A stretch of 64,000 nucleotides of DNA, from assembly GCF_034190915.1 (NCBI RefSeq), contig NW_026947499.1:4525950-4589949 (forward strand), written 5' to 3'. Positions 57,311 to 64,000 of the stretch are shown here, piece after piece. The notes below the pieces were generated by a model. That model saw only the letters and a program-made list of their open reading frames with translations. It searched no databases and had not been told where the DNA came from. Position 1 is the first letter of the stretch; the number at the start of each line of letters is the position of its first letter. The position numbers and the translations under genes are program-made. The stretch comes from Cavia porcellus. Taxonomy: Eukaryota; Chordata; Mammalia; Rodentia; Caviidae.

Positions 57311-58008
57311 AGAGGTTTGTGTCAACTTCCCAAAGTAAATTCCATTATCCGTAAGAGCAGCATGCACTCACACAACTTTTTATAAAAGAAAATAAAAATA
57401 AAACTCACTTGGGGCGTGTGGTTGGCAAAGTCTCCTGATTTCCACTTCCGCTCTGGGTGACGGGTCAGTGGTTCCCTCTCCAGACAGAAGAAGAACCCCG
57501 GAAGGGAAGAACAGCAAGGTATGAGGGAGGAGGGGGACATGTGGACAATGGCTGGACCACAGAGTGTGGCCATGGGAGCTCTGCTACCTCCCCATATGGC
57601 CACTTCATTTAGAGGGAACTGAGGCCCCCTCTCCTGTGGCCAGGGTTTTGGAAAGTGCAAGGCACCAACATGAAAATGAGGGGGAGGAGTCACTGATGCA
57701 GCCACTGTACATTCGTGACCTTCATCTGGACCATGAAATGTTAAGGTGACACTACATCTTGGAGTGAGGTGATCCTGCAGGTGGCAGGAGGGTCCTGACA
57801 GAGACTCACCAGTGGAAGGGCCATGTATTGGGAGCGCCAGACTTCCTGCTTTACTCCCCAAGTCCTCACAGATGCATCTCACACACACCAGCAGTGCGGT
57901 TCTGCGGTGCTGAACACTTCTCCAGTGGGCTGAATGATATTTACTTCTCTAAGATTATTAACAGAGTGAAGGTAGTGTTGTTATTGGCTCAAATTTAAAA
58001 GCACAGCA
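57311..58008. other. Non-genic stretch with a 188-codon minus-strand open frame
   Basis: The minus frame 57322-57888 is the longest open frame outside simple repeats. Its start lies in ordinary sequence, and it ends inside the tail of the L1-like region. I recognise no domain, signal peptide or transmembrane pattern apart from a Phe-rich FIFIFF stretch. No upstream promoter or splice sites support it. I do not call it a gene. Confidence 0.35.
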
Positions 58009-58036
58009 ACACACACACACACACACGCACACACAA
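58009..58036. repeat. (AC)n microsatellite
   Basis: About 14 AC dinucleotides with one G interruption near 58027. Confidence 0.9.
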
Positions 58037-58166
58037 CCAAAAACAAAGGAGGAGCAATCAGCAAATATAAACATCTCCGTAGAATTTCACGCTAGCAATG
58101 TACTGTCCCCCCAACCTCCATCAGACATACAAACTTCCAAAGCAGAGGATTTTAGAAAGTTAAAAA

Positions 58167-58250
58167 TAGCCATGCAAGGTGGTACAAGCCTGTAATCATT
58201 CAGTAGGCTGAAGCAGGAGGTTAACCAGGAATACCAAGGTGGGATCAAGG
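58167..58250 (+). mobile_element. B1 SINE fragment, plus strand
   Basis: TAGCCATGCAAGGTGGTACAAGCCTGTAATCATTCAGTAGGCTGAAGCAGGAGG (58167-58220) follows the B1 head 'ccgggcatggtggtgcacgcctgtaatcccagcac.ctgggaggctgaggcaggagg'. The tail is lost. Confidence 0.75.
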
Positions 58251-59658
58251 TGCCGGGGAGTTGGGATGAGAAAAATGTAACAAGATGATTGGACAAAGAC
58301 ATGAGTGGGGAAGAAGCATCTTGTGCTGAGTGTCCCTGGGGCCTGGGAACAAAAGGGCTGAATCCATGCCTGTGAGCAGCCAGGATCAGGCCAGGATAGA
58401 GCCAGTCATCTCCACATCTCAGCAGCAGTGCGTGGATCTCCTTCAGGTGCCCCCTCCGGTGGCCGTGGGTGCATCCTGGTAGGGCTCATGGCACTGATAA
58501 AGGTTTCAGACTGGGCACAGGACTCCTGCCTGCTGAGACACACACGAGGATTTTCCATTCCCTGGATCACAGTGACTGGATCAGTTGTGATCATGTGATC
58601 TGATAGAAATTAAATATTTAACATGCAGCTGCACCAAATCATGGCTAGAACTATTTTGGAGGAAGTTCATATGACATTATTTTTCCACTTGGCTCTCTAG
58701 AGTCTGAGGGCTCAGGAGGGTGGTGCTAGAAGCCTGTCCAGGCAGACTGTGCTGCCTTTCTGAGCACCAGTTCCAAGTGAAGAAGCCGGGAGCTGTGAGA
58801 CGCAGAGAGCCACGTCCTAGTGTACAACATCTGAGGTGTCGGGCCTAGTTTTGCCCGCAGCTGCTACCTCGGGAAGGCCAGTTGGATGGGACGTTTCCTT
58901 TAAATTAGTGTCAATTGAATTTTCTGCCATTTACAGCAAAAAGTATCTTGACTAATAAGCTGTGTGCAGAAACACCATGCTAAGCATTAGAGAGCAGAAA
59001 GATACAAATGTGAGTTGTTTTCCCCCAGTAGACATTTTACCCAACAGAGAGAAACTACATTAATTACTACAAACTAAGTTTTCAGCTTGTGATTTATGAG
59101 GCAAGTGGTAACATACTCAGAAGATGCTTGCCTCAGTGGTGGGAAATATTTATCTTTAGACTAAAAGTTTTTCCACTTTTATGTAACAAATTATAAAACA
59201 AGATTCCGAATGACCAGACTATTTTCAAGTAACTTAAATTTGTTCCAGAACAAACTGTAAGAATATTTATACAAACCTAGAAATATCCAGCACTCAGCAA
59301 GGTAAATCCTCAGTGTCTTCCATCCAACAAAAACTACCAGACATTTAAAAAGAAAAGAAAATAGCACCAGCATAGAGGAGAAAAACAGTCATTAGAGATC
59401 AACTCAGTACAGATTCATAAGGAGGAAAGAGCACACGAAGGCATGATTGCAACTTTGTCCTCAATGTTCCAGAAATAATTAGAGCTGAAAGAAAAATAAA
59501 ACTTTTAAACTAAGTTTGTAGAAATGAAAACTGTACTGAGATCAAAGGATGCAGAGCAGATTAGATAGCACAGAAGAAAAGCTTAGGACACTTGGGAACA
59601 TGTCAACAGAAACTATTTGAATCCAAATAAAAGAGGAGCATAAAGGTGTAAGCAAAGA
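58251..59658. other. Non-genic stretch, no recognised feature
   Basis: Short frames on the minus strand only. No repeats recognised. Confidence 0.5.
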
Positions 59659-59818
59659 GGAGAAGGAGTGGGAGGGAGGGAGAGGTGGAGAGAGAAAGAA
59701 AGAGAGAGGGAGGAGGAGGAGGAGGTCACCAGGGAGTTCTGAGGCAGAATTGAACATCTTGATGTGCATGAAATTTTATTTAGAGAATGAGACAGAGAAA
59801 GACAGGGAAGGGAGGAAG

Positions 59819-59868
<50 letters not shown>

Positions 59869-59949
59869 GAGAAAGGAGAAAGAAAGAAAAAAGAAAAAAA
59901 AAGAAAGAAAGAAGAAAGAGAGAGAAAGAAAGAAAGAAAGAAAGACTGA

Positions 59950-59993
<44 letters not shown>

Positions 59994-59994
59994 A
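59659..59994. repeat. Purine-rich block: AG-rich, then (GAAA)n
   Basis: AG-rich sequence at 59659-59728, a 70-bp interval of ordinary sequence, then pure purine from 59804 to 59945 (142 bp, mostly GAAA with AAAGGAGA variants), a short CT interruption, and (GAAA)12 to 59994. The long open frames on both strands (59613-60166) are Lys/Glu-rich or Phe/Ser-rich products of the repeat. Confidence 0.95.
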
Positions 59995-60540
59995 TACACA
60001 AAAGCCTAAAATGTTTCCCGCCTCCTGCTCCCAGCTTCCAGCAGCTCAGCCAGGCCCGGTTTATTCTCACAATGGGGCTGCAGCACTGAGGAGTGGATTT
60101 CTGGGTTTAAAGCCCATCTCTCTCCTGTACATGAATCTGCCAGCGTTTTGGGGAATCTCTGCCTAATTACATCTGTAACCTGCTGAAAGCTTTTCTTTGT
60201 TGTCTGAGAGAATCTTTTTATCCAGCCTAAGCCAGATGAAAATGTAACACAGCATCACAGTTACCCCGGTGCAAGCAAGCAAATGCCAGCTGTTTAATTA
60301 AAACTTAAACCCGATTATCCAGCAAGACTGAGAGGAACACTCTGGGGGCTGCATACAAGGATGAAATCCAAGCCAACACTAATGGCTCTAAATGTGAATT
60401 AGCCCTGCTGGAAGTTACCAGGATGTGCCTGGTGATGCAGACCCTGGGCACTGTGATCCTGGGCCAGAGCTGAGCTGATTCTCATAGCAATGAAAATGAA
60501 TAACTCAATTTGATAAAGAGGCAGAAGACCCCCCCCCCCA
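59995..60540. other. Non-genic stretch ending in (C)11
   Basis: No gene or SINE recognised. A (C)11 run lies at 60529-60539, directly before the L1 fragment. Confidence 0.5.
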
Positions 60541-61125
60541 GACATCTCTCAAAGAAGACAGACTGGTGACACATATTCAGTGTCACTGTCAGGCAAAGGT
60601 ACATCAGAGCCACAGTGAATATCGCCACAGAGCTGTTAAAAGGAGTGTCATTAATAAACTTGAAAAGGCAGTAAGTGTTGGTGAGGTCATGGAGCTCTAC
60701 GACTTAATTAGCGGGAATCTAAAATGCTGAAAAATTAAAGCAGTAAAGATACTTTGGACAGCAGCATGGAAAGTCTTCAAAATACTAAAAAAACAGAAGT
60801 AGCATATTGTCTGGTAACCTCGCTTCTGGATTTTCATCCAAATAACTGAAAGCAGGACATCAGCCTTTCTGTGTTCACTGCCGTCCACAATAGCCAGGAT
60901 AACGGAGTCAGGCTGGAGTCCACTGGGCACTGAGTGAGGAAAGAGCCTTTAAAAAGCAAGAAATTCTGCATGTATGTGAAGACATAAACATTAAGGGATG
61001 ATGCTGTGGAGCAAGCTATTGGTGGAAGACAAGTACTGCAGGCCCCCGCTTGTGCAGCTATCTAAAACAGTCAAAGTCACAGAAACAGAGCGGAATGCTT
61101 GTTAGCGGGAACAGAGGAGACAGAA
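60541..61125 (+). mobile_element. Ancient LINE-1 ORF2 tail and 3' UTR, plus strand
   Basis: The order CATCTCTCAAAGAAGACAGA, then 'cagagccacagtgaatatcgccac', 'gtaagtgttggtgaggtcatggag', 'attagcgggaatctaaaatgctg', 'ggacagcagcatggaaagtcttc', 'tctggattttcatccaaataactgaaagcagg' and 'ccacaatagccaggata' reproduces the L1M ORF2 end. High divergence marks an ancient copy. Confidence 0.75.
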
Positions 61126-62484
61126 CAGAGGAGACGCCAGCCAAGGAACTCAGGTCTCAGTTAAGCCTGATTAAAGAGCTCTGGGGACCCTGGATAAAAC
61201 ATGCTGCTTATATTCAACCACGCTGCTCTGCCCACTTGACAATGCATTGAGAAAGGGATTCACATGAAGAACTCTTTTACAATAAAAGCAAAATAAATCG
61301 CGATTGCATGCTGAATTTATGAGGGCTATAGGGGAAAACCCAGAGACCACTGAGAAAGGAGCCTGCCTTCAGGAGCTGTGCCAGCAGTGACCCTAAACTC
61401 ACCCCGTTTCCTTCCTCACAAATTGCACCCATGCCTGAGATTATCATGCCAGTTCTGTCCTGTTTGAGGCTTAGACACTATTTACTCGGGGGGGGGGGGG
61501 GTTTGATGGCTTCCACGAATACCCTTTCATTTGAAGCCTGTGTGGGTACGGTGTACAGGACTATCTCTTCCCGTACATACAGCAGGAAAGCAAGGGTCTA
61601 ACTCGGCTCCCTGCTTTTAAGCCTCCTATGGGCTGCGAGGCAGAGATGCACATGAATTACTCATCAAGCTGCACCCTGGGGGGTGGAGCTCATCAGCTGA
61701 ACTGGGGCCTCTCACTGAGTGCAAGGATGAGGGTCCTGAGGCTCCAGCCCAGGGAAGAAACAGAGTCTGAGTGTTCCCCCCACTTTCACTCTGGGCCTGG
61801 AATGTGCCAGCCCCAAAATGAAGACTAGAACAACTCAGCAGGGTTTACTGGTTTAAAAACTTCCATCGGAATGTAAATATACAAGGAAGAAGGGTTCCTG
61901 TCTTTATGGACAAAGTTAAAGGAATGGTGTGGTTTTGTTCTTCTTCTTGTTGTTTAGTTTTTATTTGTTTGTTTGTTTTTAGCCCTCCGAAACCTTTTTG
62001 TGACTGCTTTTCTCTAGTTCTTTCCTCACAGTGAATCCTGCCAGGGTGCACTGTAAGGCTAGGGAGAGCCGCTCCATCCCTGAGTAAGCCCATTCACTCG
62101 GCTGAAAATACAAGCAAAATGCTTTGCTAAATTATTACACTAATTCTGCCTCGCATGCCGGCATTTATGATAGCATTGCAGGGCTCAGAAATATACAGTG
62201 CTGGCTAGAAAGTGTTTCTTTCAGATTGCAAAACACTCAGTTCCATTGTGTTGTTCTGAGACTGTGTATCATGGCTCCATAAAGCAAGGTAAGAAATAGG
62301 TTTCTGTTGTCTTACAGGAAAAACACAAAACACATGTGAAGGTCATTCCTCTCCATGATTGAGAAGCAACTTCAGCTATCCTTTACCAGATACTTCACTG
62401 GTTAGGGAAGCCGTTTGCTTTTCCTTCTTTACAATAGTTTCCCAATGTCTGGATTCCCTTTTCTGTATATGTGTATGTACAAAT
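61126..62484. other. Non-genic stretch with (G)14
   Basis: No gene. A (G)14 run lies at 61488-61501. T-rich sequence at 61930-61980 recalls a reversed A-rich tail but no SINE follows. Short open frames only. Confidence 0.5.
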
Positions 62485-62740
62485 TCGACAAATAATAATT
62501 ACATGTGTTCATGGAGTACAGCGTGACACTGCTGTGTTTGTGTACTCTGGAATAACTGAACAGACTAACACCAGCATTCCATGCACTTAGTTTTTATAGT
62601 AAGAACATTCAAAAATTGTGATTATTTTTGAAACATATTATTAGCTCTACTTACTATGCTTTGCAATGGTTTTTTAAAAACGTATTTTTCCTGTACAACA
62701 GAATCTTTGTAGCTTTGGTGAGGTTAACCTGAAGTGTCTC
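62485..62740 (-). mobile_element. Old LINE-1 3' UTR fragment, antisense
   Basis: AATAATTACATGTGTTCATGG, then GTACAGCGTGACACTGCTG, then GTAAGAACATTCAAAAATTG, then GCTCTACTTACTATGC follow the reversed old L1 3' UTR (attacacatgtttatggggtacagtgtgatg ... gtgagaacattcaaaatc). Confidence 0.6.
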
Positions 62741-64000
62741 AGAGGTTCTTTCAGACCCATCCTGGGTGGAGAGGCTCAGCACTCCCAACCAGAGGAAAGA
62801 GTCCTCAGCTTTTCCACGGAGGAGCTCTCTTCTCTCAAAAGCCGACCCTCACAGCGCCCTCTCCACCATGCACACCTGGATTCAGGAGGAGAGGAAACTG
62901 CTGGACTGAGTTCCTTTCCTGACAGCCTCTGGGTACCACACAGAGTCAGTTACTGAACAGTGTTCGATAACAGGGTGGTAACTCTGCCGCATCCCTGGGG
63001 AGAAGGAAAACAAGAACATGATGGGGAAGCAGCCGCAATGCTGCTCACCACTGCCTGTCACTAATTCAGCCTAAAATACAAACTCTGCGGTGTTTATTTA
63101 TTTCTTTGGAGGCTGGAATTGAGGCTCACAAACAAATTCAATTTGGAGAGGAGGAGCTCAGGTTAGAAATGCATGAGTTCAGCCCACCCTGCTACAAGGC
63201 CATCAGGAAGAGTGTCACGGCCTGATGTAATGTTGTACCTTTGTATTCACTGTCGTTACAAGTGCGTGTTTACACTACTCAGCTGTTTTTAGTATGAAGA
63301 CAACAAATATGACTAAATGTTGGTGAATTATGACTGAGGTCACCCGTTTCAGGGAGTTAAGGCTTCCCAATGTTCCGGAATTTCATGGTACCTCTAATTT
63401 ATCTAATCTGTACCTGTCCTGGCCATCATGGGATTTCAGTGGTGCGGAAATGCTCAGGTCCTGAGCCTCACAGCAAGAAAGGTTATTTCAGGATACGGAC
63501 AATGCTCATATCAGGGTCAGTGAGGCCCAGACCTGTGAGCTCTGCCCCATGGCTGCTTGTCTGATTCCCTTCAGCCCCTGGACCTGCCCACTGCCGACCG
63601 GATCCGGAAGTGGTGTGCAGGATCTGGAACCAAAGCCAGCCAGTGCCTGGGCTTCTGGTCATAGGTTCAAGACAGGCTCAGGACACAGGTAAACCCGTCA
63701 GGGGGTGCCCACTTGCCTGCCCCTGCAGCCGCCTTGTGGAGCACACAGATGGGCTCCCCGGACACTGCATCCCTTCCCAGCTCCACATCAGCTCCTGCAC
63801 CCACATTTCCACCTAAAGCTGCTGAAACCTGGGGCTGCTGTTTCTCATCCCAGGACACAAAGCCAGGGAACAGCAGGGCTTCCCTCATACTCAGAGCTTT
63901 TGCCTGGCTCCAGATTGTTGTCAACTGCTCTTAATATCAAGGAAACCAAATGTTTCGGTCTCTTCCCCAATTTGTTAGTGGATCCAGGGGAGCATCCAAG
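62741..64000. other. Non-genic stretch to window end
   Basis: Short frames at 63370-63564, 63610-63816 and the opposing pair 63667-63924 / 63713-63934 are not recognised. 63150-63220 may be a decayed B1-like fragment. The end is GC-richer but shows no CpG island or exon. Confidence 0.45.

Noticed and set aside
59613..60166. Lys/Glu-rich and Phe/Ser-rich open frames
   Set aside because: Products of the (GAAA)n tract.

Overview
The window reads as gene-free nuclear DNA of a placental mammal, most likely a rodent. The strongest lineage clue is a set of composite SINEs in which a B1 (7SL-derived) monomer is joined to a shortened ID (tRNA-derived) part. This is the B1-dID arrangement known from squirrel-, dormouse- and beaver-type rodents. 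Plain ID elements, LINE-1 fragments, MIRs and ERVL-MaLR-like solo LTRs make up most of the rest. No open frame has the length, codon structure, splice sites or family similarity of a host protein gene. The only coding remnant I recognise is a decayed L1 ORF2 C-terminus. Many open frames are translations of microsatellites or of repeats. No structural RNA gene, CpG island or CRISPR array is visible. All repeat names come from memory of consensus sequences, not from a database search.

Layout: 1-6.2 kb holds an old ID fragment, a mammal-wide repeat and a GATA-expanded B1-dID. 6.27-7.26 kb is a minus-strand L1 3' end. 9.4-13.4 kb has a MIR, an LTR-like block and a MaLR-like LTR. 13.9-17.9 kb carries two diverged copies of an unclassified repeat with an exact 42-bp internal period, plus an (A)38 run. 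19-30 kb holds old L1 pieces, B1 and B1-dID SINEs and one LTR. 31.7-32.4 kb is a GA repeat with ID and B1-dID insertions.

32.7-35.06 kb is a second L1 of the same subfamily and strand as the 6.3 kb copy. It is split by a 1.2-kb antisense retrocopy flanked by perfect 16-bp target-site duplications; the 6.3 kb copy preserves the empty site. 35.9-36.85 kb is an older L1. 38.8-46.9 kb has several LTRs, one with a 72-bp-period duplication in its U3. 47.07-48.39 kb contains two nearly identical 121-bp direct repeats around an old L1 fragment and a ~400-bp purine-rich satellite. 48.7-55.05 kb has MIRs and two MaLR-like LTRs. 57-62.7 kb has L1 fragments and a second long GAAA tract.

Nothing suggests genes working together. 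The window is best read as intergenic or deep intronic sequence shaped by retrotransposition and simple-repeat expansion.
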